59,071 nucleotides of DNA, taken from positions 1-59,071 of the forward strand of contig NZ_MUBM01000102.1 in NCBI RefSeq assembly GCF_002154505.1. Direction: 5' to 3'. How positions within the stretch are numbered: the first letter of the stretch is position 1; the number at the start of each line of letters is the position of its first letter. The translations under genes were made by a program, and so were the position numbers. The notes under the pieces were generated by a model. The model was not told where the DNA came from, searched no databases, and worked only from the letters and a program-made list of their open reading frames with translations. Origin of the DNA: Streptomyces carpinensis. GTDB taxonomy: Bacteria > Actinomycetota > Actinomycetes > Streptomycetales > Streptomycetaceae. Of this stretch, positions 8,899 to 17,714 are shown piece after piece.

Positions 8899-9327
8899 AA
8901 GTGAGTCGCCCATTCGCCTTCAATCGCCTCGGACCACGAAAACCAGGTCAGCGCCGTAACTCTGCCGTTTCCGCGCCGGATCCCGACTGACGCCGCTGTC
9001 GCCCACCTCGGCGAGTGGTCCGGATGGCTGTTACTCACTTTCGGGTGCCGGACGGACGGTGGGACGAGGGCGGGGGAGCCGTGCTCGTGGCGATGGTGCT
9101 GCCTGACGGGCAACCAAAATGCGGATCTGAGCACATAAATGGAACATACAGGCAAGAGTCACAGAATTATGAGCGATCTGTAACGCAGCTCGTCCATTGC
9201 CCGTATTCGCCGTGGCTGCGGGAAAGGTGTGGTGCGGCGGCCGACCGGCTGCCACCGCACATTGCGCAAGCCCGGCTCACGGCCTGCGGCCGCGGGAGGT
9301 TGTGTCCACACCTTGCAGGGAGAGCCC
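8899..9327. other. Gene-free stretch right of TnpB
   Basis: No gene is recognised. It is the presumed insertion target of the TnpB element and the upstream region of the broken lamin-tail gene. Confidence 0.4.
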
Positions 9328-9703
9328 GTGTCTGTATCCGCTTCCGTGCCCGCCCGCCGTCTGGCCGCTGCCGCGCTCGCGGCTGCTGCTCTGGTAGGAG
9401 CGGTGGCCCTGCTGGCGTCCGCCGCCGACCACGGCATCTACCGCAAGCGTGTGCAGATCACCGAGCCCCGCTACGACTTCCCGGGCCGGGAGGACAGAAG
9501 CCTGCAAGGCCTCGCACTCGGCCGCATCCCCACCGGCATCGGCGGCGACACCGACCTGTTCGAGGACCGCTGCCAGTACGCATGGAAACACCGCCACCGA
9601 CACCGCCACCTTGCACAACGGCCGCGACCGCATCATCGACACGTACCGCGCTGGCCACCGTCCGGCGACGGGCGCCACGGCGGAGGGTGAGCACCACCGC
9701 TGA
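9328..9703 (+). pseudogene. Secreted lamin-tail-domain protein, frameshifted
   Basis: GTG 9328 follows a GCAGGGAGAG ribosome site and opens a classical signal peptide (ARRLAAAALAAAALVGAVAL, then an Ala-rich cleavage region). The mature part has pieces typical of short secreted Streptomyces lamin-tail proteins: YDFPGREDRS, then TGIGGDTDLFEDRCQYAWK. After that the expected end (TATDTATLHNGRDRIIDTYR) continues in another frame up to 9703. About 40-50 central residues of the domain are missing. Deletion plus frameshift make this a pseudogene. The family assignment is from memory. Confidence 0.55.
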
Positions 9704-10056
9704 CCGCCCGGAGGGCGTGCCGGTGAACGCTGAACGCGGCCACCGGCACGAAGCGGCGAGGCGCCCACGAGCCGGGTCCCCGGTCAGGGTGGACCACCGG
9801 GCGAACGCCGACCACTGGGATCGGCCGATGGTCACGGACCAGGCGACGAGCCCTCACCGGCGGACGCCTGCCGCCTCCATGGCGACCGACGCGAGGACCG
9901 GGCAGCAGCGGACTGGCCCTGGTACCGCTCACCGCAACGGGCCGAAGAAGTGCCTGCCGGCAGGCGGCGAACCGATCCACCCGCCGCGCCGGAAGGCCGA
10001 GGCCCGTGGAGGCCGAAGACCGTGACCAGGAAGCACACACGGAACGGAGCAAGATC
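9704..10056. other. Gene-free stretch
   Basis: I see no gene or clear site here. Open frames on both strands are GC-driven shadows without family motifs. Confidence 0.4.
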
Positions 10057-10317
10057 ATGCACACCTTCACCGCAGTAGCCGATCGAACCTGGGATCGAGC
10101 CCCGGCGTATGACTCCCCGCTACCGCCGCCCAATCCCGCAGACCGCATCGCCTGCCTCCTCGATCCGCGTGACCTGCGGCGCCTGGACCTGTACGCGGCA
10201 CTGACCGCGGCCGGCATCGCCCCCTTTCCCGGAGACCGGGAGGCGATCGTAGAGCTCAGCACATTGTCCGACCGCGTGCACGAAGCCCTGCACCGCTGGC
10301 TCAGCTCCGGCAGGTGA
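10057..10317 (+). CDS. Small hypothetical protein
   Basis: An 86-residue acidic/neutral soluble protein with no signal or membrane segment. ATG 10057 is preceded by GGAACGGAG at ribosome-site distance. The second half is predicted helical (DPRDLRRLDLYAALTAAG, then VELSTLSDRVHEALHRWL). I do not recognise the family. The composition and start signal look like a real gene, but the assignment is modest. Confidence 0.5.
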   Translation: MHTFTAVADRTWDRAPAYDSPLPPPNPADRIACLLDPRDLRRLDLYAALTAAGIAPFPGDREAIVELSTLSDRVHEALHRWLSSGR

Positions 10318-10442
10318 CGCGCGGAACGCCGGCACGGCGTGATCCTCGCCGCTCCCTGTGACCATCCCACGGCGTTGTCCGGTGCGTTGTCCGGCGTCGA
10401 TCGTCGGCGGCACAATGCCCGCACGCAGGACGAGGGGGCGGC

Positions 10443-10742
10443 GTGGATCGAAATGTCGCGAGGGCGTGGTGGGCGGGACTCGCTGCCTGCCTGGTCATCG
10501 CCGTGCTGGCGTCGGCCGTTCTCTCACTTCTGATCTCGGTTTTTCTCTTCGGACTGCCTCACGGCTGGCAGACAGCGACATCGTGGGCTGACAACCGGCT
10601 CCGTTTTTCATGGATCGCCGGCGTCCTCGTCCCGGCCACCGTCGGCACGTACCTCATGGTCCTCCTCTGTCGCCGCGGCAGGACCCGAACGCGTCGTGGC
10701 GACCGGTCTCGGCCCTCCAAACGGGGCGGCAGCCATCGCTGA
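10443..10742 (+). CDS. Small membrane protein, two helices
   Basis: A 99-residue protein from GTG 10443. Two hydrophobic segments (LAACLVIAVLASAVLSLLIS and WIAGVLVPATVGTYLMVLL) flank a short external loop, and the tail is very basic (RTRTRRGDRSR), indicating a cytoplasmic C-terminus. No family is recognised. It lies 125 bp after the previous small gene in the same direction. Confidence 0.5.
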   Translation: MDRNVARAWWAGLAACLVIAVLASAVLSLLISVFLFGLPHGWQTATSWADNRLRFSWIAGVLVPATVGTYLMVLLCRRGRTRTRRGDRSRPSKRGGSHR

Positions 10743-10847
10743 TCCTGCCGGCCGTCAGGGCCGTCACGACGTCGGCGACCCCTGCGCGGGCGCTCCAGCC
10801 GGCGTGCGGCGCAGAGCGACGTGTCCGGAGCACGGCAGCCTGATCGG

Positions 10848-11141
10848 CGCGGCCGGCCCCGGCGCCGCCCGGACCTGCTGCCGGCCGACCGCGGCTACGA
10901 CCACGACAAGTACCGCCATCCGGTGCGGGATCTCGGCGTGAAGCCGCTCATCGCCCGCCGGGGCACTGGACACGCCTCTGGGCGGGGCACCGAACGCCGG
11001 GCCCTGGAGCGCGCGTTCGCCCATCTGGACTTGTTCCGACGCCTGCTGCACTGGTTCCGACGTCTGGGGATCCGCTGGGAGATCCGCGACGACCTCCATG
11101 AGGCCTTCCTCGTCCTCGGATGTGCCCTCATCCGCCGGTGA
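10848..11141 (+). pseudogene. IS5-family transposase, C-terminal remnant
   Basis: About 95 residues resemble the end of IS5-type transposases: LLPADRGYDHDKYR (second catalytic D), GVKPLIARRG, GRGTERRALERAFAHL (catalytic E), then RWEIRDDLHEAFLVLGCALI. The N-terminal half and the terminal repeats are absent. It is a transposition scar. Confidence 0.7.
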
Positions 11142-11431
11142 CGCCTGAACGTACCCCGCCCTGTCCCGGCCGAGGGGGCTGGTGCAGGATCTCGAGGTCG
11201 GACCCGGCTTCAGGGAGGCACCCCATCACCATCGTCACGCATGAGAACTCGATCGGCCAGGGCCCCGGCAACTACCAGTTCCCCGCCGGCCTTTCGGACC
11301 GGCGGGGCGGCTGGCGCGAGCACCTTCGGATCTGCCGGCTCGCGCCCGACCGTTCGAGGTGGCCTGCCTGAAGCCGCCGCGGGCTCGGCCCTGACTGCCA
11401 TGATGCGTGACCATCACCGAGGAGCACACCC

Positions 11432-12316
11432 GTGACAGACCCGACGTCCTTCCTGCTCCAACGCCTGCACGTGGCCGGCCTGACCGACGTCGTCGCGGTC
11501 GAACCGGCCGCTGGAGGCCTCGCCGCGACTGCGGGGCTCGCGCGCCGCGGTGACGGCACGTCGGTGTTCGTCAAGGCGTTCGGCGAGCCGCCGTCGGGCG
11601 ACGCCTTCGCCGCGGAGGCCGAAGGGCTCACCGTGCTGCGCGAGGCGGGCGGCGTGGCCACGCCCGAGATCATATTCGCGGACCGCGACCTGCTCGTGCT
11701 GTCCGTGCTGCGGCCCCGGTCGGGCACCGGCGCCTTCTGGGAGCAGCTCGCGCATGCGCTCGCCCACCTGCACACCACCACGCGGTACCCACGATTCGGG
11801 TGGCACCGGGACAACTGGCTGGGCCGCCGTCGGCAGGTCAACACCTGGGACGACGACGGGTTCGAGTTCTTCGCGCAGCACCGTCTGCTGCGCTGGCTGG
11901 GCGAGCCTCGCGTCGAGGAGGCGCTGGACGCCGCGGACCGGGCGGCGCTGGAGCGGCTGTGCGACCGGCTGCCCGAGCTGCTGCCGGTCAGGCCCGCGTG
12001 CCTGACGCACGGCGACCTGTGGGCGCTGAACGTCATGGCCACCCCCGACGGGCGGCCCGCGCTGATCGACCCGGCCGTGTCGTATACGTGGGCCGAGGTC
12101 GACCTGGCCCACCTGTGGACGACGGCGCCGCCCCCCGAGGCACACGTGTTCTTCGAGTTGTACGCCGAGCTGACCGGGCTCGACCGCGACTGGCGCGAAC
12201 GCATGCCGATCCTCCAGCTACGCCAGCACCTGGCCGTGATCGCCCAGTTCGACCCCGACTGGGGCGCCGCCGACCTCGTCCGCGCCACGCTCGCGCCGTT
12301 CCGCCGGCGGCCCTGA
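11432..12316 (+). CDS. Fructosamine/ketosamine-3-kinase family protein
   Basis: A 294-residue kinase-fold protein of the fructosamine-kinase family, which phosphorylates sugar adducts on amines and so triggers deglycation. The catalytic loop is LTHGDLWALNV, and the metal-binding segment is ALIDPAVSYTWAEVDLAHL. The ATP-anchoring lysine is in SVFVKAFGEP. The length is normal. GTG 11432 gives the usual N-terminus (MTDPTSFLLQRL). It stands alone; the next gene has its own promoter. Confidence 0.83.
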   Translation: MTDPTSFLLQRLHVAGLTDVVAVEPAAGGLAATAGLARRGDGTSVFVKAFGEPPSGDAFAAEAEGLTVLREAGGVATPEIIFADRDLLVLSVLRPRSGTGAFWEQLAHALAHLHTTTRYPRFGWHRDNWLGRRRQVNTWDDDGFEFFAQHRLLRWLGEPRVEEALDAADRAALERLCDRLPELLPVRPACLTHGDLWALNVMATPDGRPALIDPAVSYTWAEVDLAHLWTTAPPPEAHVFFELYAELTGLDRDWRERMPILQLRQHLAVIAQFDPDWGAADLVRATLAPFRRRP

Positions 12317-12397
12317 GCCCAGCTGGGTCGAAGGCTCATCTCGATACGAGTCCCAACCAGACCATCGCACAGGAGTGCGGAAGTGCACCGGAACGAG

Positions 12398-12444
12398 CGT
12401 CAATTACAAGTTGACGATGAATGATCGTCAATTTAAAATTGACG
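12398..12444 (+). promoter_or_regulatory. Twin-dyad operator with embedded promoter
   Basis: There are two 19-bp dyads of one sequence family: CGTCAATTACAAGTTGACG at 12398-12416 and CGTCAATTTAAAATTGACG at 12426-12444. A near-consensus promoter lies inside them: TTGACG (12411-12416), 17-bp spacer, TAAAAT (12434-12439). Transcription should start at about 12446, which is the A of the ATG, so the message is probably leaderless. A repressor bound here would cover both promoter elements. The gene it controls encodes an HTH motif, so autoregulation is likely. Confidence 0.75.
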
Positions 12445-12445
12445 C

Positions 12446-13150
12446 ATGAGTCCACTCGACATCAGCCTCGCCGACCTGATCGCCCGGCTCGACGAGGAAC
12501 TCCCCGACGCCAGCGAACTGGCCCGCATCAGCGAGGCGCGACTTCGCGCCCAGACACTGTCCGACCTCGGTGACCAGCTCATCGACCACTACGTCAGCAA
12601 GGCCAAGCAGACCGGCGCGTCATGGACCGAGATCGGTGACGCCATCGGAGTGTCCAAACAGGCCGCCCAGCAACGCCACGCGCCTGCCGCGTTCGAGCGG
12701 TTCACCGACCTGAACCGGCACAGCATCGTGCTGGCGCAGGAGGCCGCCCGAACGCACAAGCACGACTCCATCGGCACCGAACACATGCTCCTCGGCCTGC
12801 TCGGCGAACCGCGGGGCCTGGCGTACGAGGTGCTGGTGGCGAAAGCCGAGTCGGAGCAACGCATCCGCGACGCGATCGAGGAAGCGATGCCGCCGGCCGG
12901 GGAGAAGGCGCTGCGGGGTCACATCGCGTTCCGGCCGGAGAGCAAGGAGGCCATCGAGCAGGCACGCCGCGTGTCGGCCGACCTCGGCCACGACTGGGTC
13001 GGCACGGAGCACACGCTGCTCGGTCTGATCCGGGCCGAGGAGAGCCCGGCCGCGCAGATCCTGCGCGGCCTCGGCTTCACGTCGGAAGAGCTGCACGAGA
13101 CGGTCAAGACCGAGATCGCCAAACGGCTCGCCGTGCCTGACGGGCAGTAA
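12446..13150 (+). CDS. HTH plus double Clp-N domain regulator
   Basis: A 234-residue protein. Residues about 45-75 form a helix-turn-helix (SWTEIGDAIGVSKQAAQQRH). Two Clp N-terminal repeats follow, each with the TEHMLLGLL / TEHTLLGLI signature (KHDSIGTEHMLLGL and HDWVGTEHTLLGLI). It lacks the AAA+ modules of ClpC, so it is not a chaperone. Clp-N domains bind peptides or phosphoarginine, so I infer a DNA-binding sensor of protein damage. The start ATG 12446 coincides with the predicted transcription start. Confidence 0.82.
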   Translation: MSPLDISLADLIARLDEELPDASELARISEARLRAQTLSDLGDQLIDHYVSKAKQTGASWTEIGDAIGVSKQAAQQRHAPAAFERFTDLNRHSIVLAQEAARTHKHDSIGTEHMLLGLLGEPRGLAYEVLVAKAESEQRIRDAIEEAMPPAGEKALRGHIAFRPESKEAIEQARRVSADLGHDWVGTEHTLLGLIRAEESPAAQILRGLGFTSEELHETVKTEIAKRLAVPDGQ

Positions 13151-13317
13151 CAAAAGATCAGTCGCCAAGACTTTGCAGTGCTGGTGGGGGAGGGGCGGCC
13201 GATACGTCGACTCATTCGTGCTTCGGTTCGGATGAATCCCGCACGTTGTGAGGATGCCGTGGGCGACCGAACGGCGACCTGTCGCCGCGTCCCCGCTCTG
13301 CCTACCCTCCCGTATCC

Positions 13318-15111
13318 ATGACAACAGAACACCAGGGAACAACCCGCAGACGGTTCCTGACGGGTGCCGGCGGCGCGGTGGGCGCCCTCGCTTTACGGCC
13401 GGGCGCCGCCGCTGCCGCAGCCTCCACCGGTAAGTACGTCGCCGTCCTCGGCGGCGGCGTCTCCGGACTCAGCGCCGCCCAGGAACTCGCCGAACGCGGC
13501 TACACCGTCACCGTCTACGAGTACTACGACGTCCTCGGCGGCAAGGCCCGCTCGATGGACGTCCCCCACACCGGCACGGGCGGCCGCAGGCCCCTGCCCG
13601 GCGAACACGGCTTCCGCTTCTTCCCGGGCTTCTACCGGAACCTGCCGGACACCATGCGCCGCATCCCCTTCCCCGGTAACGCCAACGGCGTCCACGACAA
13701 CCTCCGCAGCGGCACCGAGGCGCTCTTCGCCCGCGAGGCGGGCCGCCCGGACCTCCACTTCCCCCTCAGGCGGGTCACCACCCCGCCCGCGCCCGGCGAC
13801 ATCACCCCGTCCTGGATCCGCGACCAGATCCTCTCCGTTCTCGACCTGGGCAGCCGGCTGCCCGCGAACGAGGCCGCCTACTTCGCCGACCGCGTCCTCG
13901 TCCACCTCACCAGCTGCGACGCGCGCCGCGAGGACCAGTGGGAGAAGACCTCCTGGTGGGAGTTCATCCGCGCCGAGCGGATGAGCGAGGAGTACCGCAC
14001 GCTCCTCGGCATCGGGCAGACCCGCAACCTCGTCGCCACCCGCGCCCAGATCGCCTCCACCCGCACCGTCGGCCGCGTCATCATCGAGGCGCTGCTGCTG
14101 TGGGGCCTGCTCGGCCGCGGCATGGACGGCGACGCGGACATCGACCGGGTGCTCAACGCACCCACGAGCGAGGCGTGGATCGACCCCTGGTCCGCACACC
14201 TGCGCTCGCTGGGCGTCCGGTTCGTGCTCGGCGCGCAAGTGCGGGAGGTGCTGTACGCGGGCGGGCGCGTCACCGGCGTGAGGGTCTCCGCCCGTGACGG
14301 GAGCGACGAACGCACCGTCACCGCCGACCACTACGTCTGCGCCATGCCCGTCGAGCACGCCCGGCGCACCTGGGGCGCCGCCCTGCGCGCGGCCGACCCG
14401 CAACTCGCCCGGTGCGACGCGTTGCAGACGGACTGGATGACCGGTGTGCAGTTCTACCTCGGCACGCCGACCCCCGTCGTCCACGGGCACATCAACTGCC
14501 TCGACTCACCCTGGTCGGTGACGGCCATCGGGCAGGCGCAGTTCTGGGACGTACGCAACTTCTCGAAGGACTACGGCGACGGACGCGCCCACGACTGCCT
14601 GTCCGCGATCGTCTCGGAGTGGGACCAGCCGGGGATCCTGTACGGCAAGACGGCCCGGGAGTGCACGCGTGAGGAGATCGTCGAGGAGTGCTGGGCGCAA
14701 CTGAAGGACGCCCTGAACGACTCCGGCAAGACGACGCTCACGGACACCGACCGGCTCGGCTGGTTCATGGACCCGGCCGTGACAGGGCTCGGCGGCCCCG
14801 ATCCGCAGAACCGCGAGCCGCTCCTGATCCACCCCACGGGCACGCTCTACAACCGCCCGTCGGCGAAGACCGCCGTACCGAACCTCTTCCTCGCCGGCGA
14901 CTACGTCCGCACCGACGTGGACCTGGCGACGATGGAAGGCGCCAACGAGTCGGCGCGGCGGGCCGTCAACGCGCTGCTGGACCAGGACGGCTCAAACGCC
15001 GAACGGTGCCGGATCTGGGAGCTGTACCGCCCCCAGGAGCTGGAGCCCCTCAAACGCATCGACGAGGTGCGCTACCGGCTCGGCCTGCCCAACACCTTCG
15101 ACCTGGGGTGA
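13318..15111 (+). CDS. Tat-exported FAD-dependent oxidoreductase (amine oxidase / HpnE-like)
   Basis: A 597-residue flavoprotein. The N-terminus has a twin-arginine signal (TTRRRFLTGAGGA) followed by an Ala-rich stretch, so it is exported folded. The FAD-binding Rossmann motif is VAVLGGGVSGLSAAQELAE. The region EHGFRFFPGFYRNL and the C-terminal NLFLAGDYVRTDVDLATMEG are typical of the amine oxidase / hydroxysqualene dehydroxylase group. The substrate is not evident; no squalene or hopanoid genes are nearby. ATG 13318 gives a Tat signal of normal length. A strong hairpin follows the gene. Confidence 0.85.
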   Translation: MTTEHQGTTRRRFLTGAGGAVGALALRPGAAAAAASTGKYVAVLGGGVSGLSAAQELAERGYTVTVYEYYDVLGGKARSMDVPHTGTGGRRPLPGEHGFRFFPGFYRNLPDTMRRIPFPGNANGVHDNLRSGTEALFAREAGRPDLHFPLRRVTTPPAPGDITPSWIRDQILSVLDLGSRLPANEAAYFADRVLVHLTSCDARREDQWEKTSWWEFIRAERMSEEYRTLLGIGQTRNLVATRAQIASTRTVGRVIIEALLLWGLLGRGMDGDADIDRVLNAPTSEAWIDPWSAHLRSLGVRFVLGAQVREVLYAGGRVTGVRVSARDGSDERTVTADHYVCAMPVEHARRTWGAALRAADPQLARCDALQTDWMTGVQFYLGTPTPVVHGHINCLDSPWSVTAIGQAQFWDVRNFSKDYGDGRAHDCLSAIVSEWDQPGILYGKTARECTREEIVEECWAQLKDALNDSGKTTLTDTDRLGWFMDPAVTGLGGPDPQNREPLLIHPTGTLYNRPSAKTAVPNLFLAGDYVRTDVDLATMEGANESARRAVNALLDQDGSNAERCRIWELYRPQELEPLKRIDEVRYRLGLPNTFDLG

Positions 15112-15117
15112 GGAGGA

Positions 15118-15146
15118 GGGCCGCTGCCGCCGAACGGCAGCGGCCC
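15118..15146 (+). terminator. Intrinsic terminator hairpin
   Basis: A perfect 12-bp GC-rich stem (15118-15129 with 15135-15146) with loop CCGAA begins seven bases after the oxidoreductase stop codon. Confidence 0.8.
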
Positions 15147-15213
15147 AGCCGGCGGCACACCCGAGCCGCTGACGACCGAGTGCGACGACCGGGCCCGCCG
15201 ACGTTCCGGGCGT

Positions 15214-15411
15214 CACATCAAGGCCGCCTCCTTCCCCAAGGGACAGGAGCCTGCGCGCGTTCGACTTCGACGCCGACCTCGACCTCGCCACCGTCGACAC
15301 CCGCGCCGTCTGCCGACGGATCGGGAAGGGAGAGCCGCTCTGCCGGATCGGCGACTCCGGCACCGGCACGTCACCTGCCGATTGCCCTGGGCACCGAGGC
15401 CGCGATGCACG
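15214..15411 (+). pseudogene. IstB-like ATPase (IS21-type), degraded fragment
   Basis: Three short pieces in different frames match the Walker A region of IstB helper proteins in order: HIKAASFPK, then RAFDFDADLDLATVDT followed by GEPLCRIGDSGTGTS, then HLPIALGTEAAMHG. The Walker lysine is lost and at least two frameshifts are present. It is a remnant of an IS21-type element. Confidence 0.6.
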
Positions 15412-15434
15412 GCTGCCGCGATGCACGGCGTCCG

Positions 15435-16463
15435 CTATGGACGCAGTTCCAAGGTGATGTCCGGGGACAGCGCGCGGAGGAACTCGGGCGCGTCGAAGAT
15501 TTCTCCCGCGGAGGCGACACCGACCGCGTTGGTCCGTCCTGTGAGGACGCGGTCGACCGCTTCCACCACGAGTGGCGCGGTGACGGCGTAGATGTCCCGG
15601 CCGCGGGCCACGGCGCGGCGTTCGGCGTCGCCGGAGCGCACGACGACGTCTACGAGGAAGGTTTGAGCGGACCGGCCGCGCTCGTCGACCGCGGTCGGCG
15701 TCGGGGTGTCCGGGGCCGCGATGTCCCGGGCCGCCTGGACCGTCATGTAGGTGCGCACTTCGGGGATGGACAGGTGGCTGGGTACGGTCACGACGTCGGC
15801 CATGGTGAACTCCCCGATGACGGGCCGGGGACCTATCGGGTCGGGGAAGGGCCACTGAAGGGTCGGCGGGGCGTCGTGACGGTGCTCCAAGCGCCCGTTG
15901 CTGTAGACGATGCGCCGGCCGTCTCGCCGCTGCCGGGAGACCGCGCCCGCCGCGCGCGTCCCGGCGGTGGGGTGCCAGTCGCTCAGTCCGTACGCGATGT
16001 GCGCCTCGTCGGCCCCCGTCCAGTCGCCCATCGCGGCGGTGACCAGCAGGTCGCCGAAGCCGCCGAAGAACGCCATCGCCGGGACGATCACCGCTCCCGC
16101 GTCCCGTGCCCGGTCGGCGAAGTGCGCGAACGTATCGACGTTGGCCTCGATCTCGGCCGCCACGTCCAGATACGGAATCCCGGCCCGCAGGGCCGCCTCG
16201 ATCACGGGGGCGGCCGTCGTGGCGAAGGGCCCGGCACAGTTGATCACGGCCGCCGAGCCTTCCAGCGCGCGGTCGAGCGAGGCCGGGTCGTCGACCGACG
16301 CGGGGCGGGCCTCCAGCTCGGTTCCGTACGCCAGCGCCTTCAGCCTGTCGGCAGCGCGGCCCGAGAGAACCGGCCGAAACCCACGCTCCCTCAGCTCCGC
16401 CACCACGAACCGCCCGGTGTGCCCGTACGCGCCGAACACCGCCACCGTCTGGCCCGATCCCAT
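15435..16463 (-). CDS. Saccharopine dehydrogenase-like oxidoreductase
   Basis: A 342-residue NAD(P)-dependent Rossmann protein. The nucleotide-binding motif at the N-terminus is VAVFGAYGHTGRFVVAEL, and the next conserved block AAVINCAGPFATTAAPVIEA is typical of the saccharopine-dehydrogenase-like family. The natural substrate is unknown. It diverges from the GlxA-type regulator that starts about 110 bp away, the usual layout of a regulator next to its target. Confidence 0.83.
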   Translation of the reverse strand: MGSGQTVAVFGAYGHTGRFVVAELRERGFRPVLSGRAADRLKALAYGTELEARPASVDDPASLDRALEGSAAVINCAGPFATTAAPVIEAALRAGIPYLDVAAEIEANVDTFAHFADRARDAGAVIVPAMAFFGGFGDLLVTAAMGDWTGADEAHIAYGLSDWHPTAGTRAAGAVSRQRRDGRRIVYSNGRLEHRHDAPPTLQWPFPDPIGPRPVIGEFTMADVVTVPSHLSIPEVRTYMTVQAARDIAAPDTPTPTAVDERGRSAQTFLVDVVVRSGDAERRAVARGRDIYAVTAPLVVEAVDRVLTGRTNAVGVASAGEIFDAPEFLRALSPDITLELRP

Positions 16464-16562
16464 GAGTTCTTCCCCCGCACTGTGGTGATCCGCTGCGATC
16501 TGTCACGGGCATCCTGGCGAAGGCCGCCCCCTCACCGCGACTGTCTGGAACGCCGTGCCCCA

Positions 16563-16568
16563 TACAAT
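16563..16568 (+). promoter_or_regulatory. Probable -10 (TACAAT) for a leaderless regulator gene
   Basis: TACAAT ends eight bases before ATG 16576, so transcription would start at or next to the ATG. No ribosome site is visible before that ATG. The -35 is weak. Confidence 0.4.
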
Positions 16569-16575
16569 TCCGGAC

Positions 16576-17559
16576 ATGACTGCTGTCGCGCTGGCCGTCA
16601 CCGACGGCATGCTGCATTTCGAGCTGGCCCTGGCGTGCGAGGTCTTCGGAGCCGACCCGGCCGGCGTGGCAGAGCCCTGGTACCAGCTCTCGGTCTGCGG
16701 ACCGGAAAGCGCGCGGGCCGGCCGCTTCCGGCTGGAGCCCGACCACGGACTCGACCACCTGCCGATGGCCGACACCGTGATCGTCCCCGGCTGGGCCGAC
16801 ATCGACCAGGACCCGCCGGCCGAGCTGATCGACGCGGTGCGCGCGGCCCACGAGGCGGGCGCACGCGTGGCCTCCCTGTGCACGGGCGCCTTCGTGCTGG
16901 CCGCCGCCGGTCTGCTGGACGGCAAGCGTGCGACCACGCACTGGGCGCACACCCAGGAGCTGGCCGGGCGCCACCCCCGGGTGACGGTGGACCCGGACGT
17001 CCTGTACGTGGACAACGGCAGCGTGCTCACCTCCGCCGGCAAGGCCGCCGCCATGGACCTGTGCCTGCACCTCGTCCGCCTCGACCACGGCTCGTCCGTC
17101 GCCAACACGCTCGCACGCCGCCTGGTCGTTCCACCCCACCGGGACGGTGGCCAGGCCCAGTTCGTGACCACCCCGGTCCCCGCCCCGGGCAACCACCCGC
17201 TCGCCGAACTCCTCCCCTGGGCGATCCAACGGCTGGACCATCCGCTCACCGTGGAGGACCTCGCGCGCCAGGCACGGATGAGCTCGCGCAACCTGGGCCG
17301 CCACTTCAGATCAGTGACCGGCACCACCCCCTTGCAATGGCTCCTCACCCAACGGATCCGCCACGCCCAGGAGTTGCTGGAGACCACCGACGACACCGTC
17401 GACACCATCGCGGCGGCCACCGGTATGGGCACGGCCACAACACTGCGCCGACACTTCCAACGGACGGTCGGGGTGCCGCCGGACACCTACCGCCGCACCT
17501 TCCGCTCGCGAACCCGCCCCGGCTCGAACGACGGGCAACATCGCGAGCCCGAGCCGTAA
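16576..17559 (+). CDS. GlxA-family AraC-type regulator
   Basis: A 327-residue transcription factor. Residues about 1-175 form a DJ-1/PfpI (class I amidotransferase-like) domain with the nucleophile-elbow region ASLCTGAFVLAAAGLLDG. Residues about 215-310 hold two AraC helix-turn-helix motifs (LTVEDLARQARMSSRNLGRH and VDTIAAATGMGTATTLRRHF). This is the standard GlxA layout. ATG 16576 was preferred over GTG 16555 because of the TACAAT box eight bases upstream. It is divergent from the saccharopine-dehydrogenase-like gene, its likely target. Confidence 0.88.
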   Translation: MTAVALAVTDGMLHFELALACEVFGADPAGVAEPWYQLSVCGPESARAGRFRLEPDHGLDHLPMADTVIVPGWADIDQDPPAELIDAVRAAHEAGARVASLCTGAFVLAAAGLLDGKRATTHWAHTQELAGRHPRVTVDPDVLYVDNGSVLTSAGKAAAMDLCLHLVRLDHGSSVANTLARRLVVPPHRDGGQAQFVTTPVPAPGNHPLAELLPWAIQRLDHPLTVEDLARQARMSSRNLGRHFRSVTGTTPLQWLLTQRIRHAQELLETTDDTVDTIAAATGMGTATTLRRHFQRTVGVPPDTYRRTFRSRTRPGSNDGQHREPEP

Positions 17560-17714
17560 GGAGCAGAAAGGGAGAGGAAACACCCGAAGCCGCTCACGCA
17601 ACGCAGCCCGGCACCGGTCCTCGCACCCAGTGCCGGGCATGTCCTGGCGAAAAACCGGTGCCGGCGCGCTCAGCTCGCCAGACCGGCGCTCACTCGTCGA
17701 CGGAAGCGCCTGTG

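Noticed and set aside
14992..17304. 770-codon minus-strand open frame
   Set aside because: Antisense or out of frame to the FAD oxidoreductase, the saccharopine-dehydrogenase-like protein and the GlxA regulator; no family motif.
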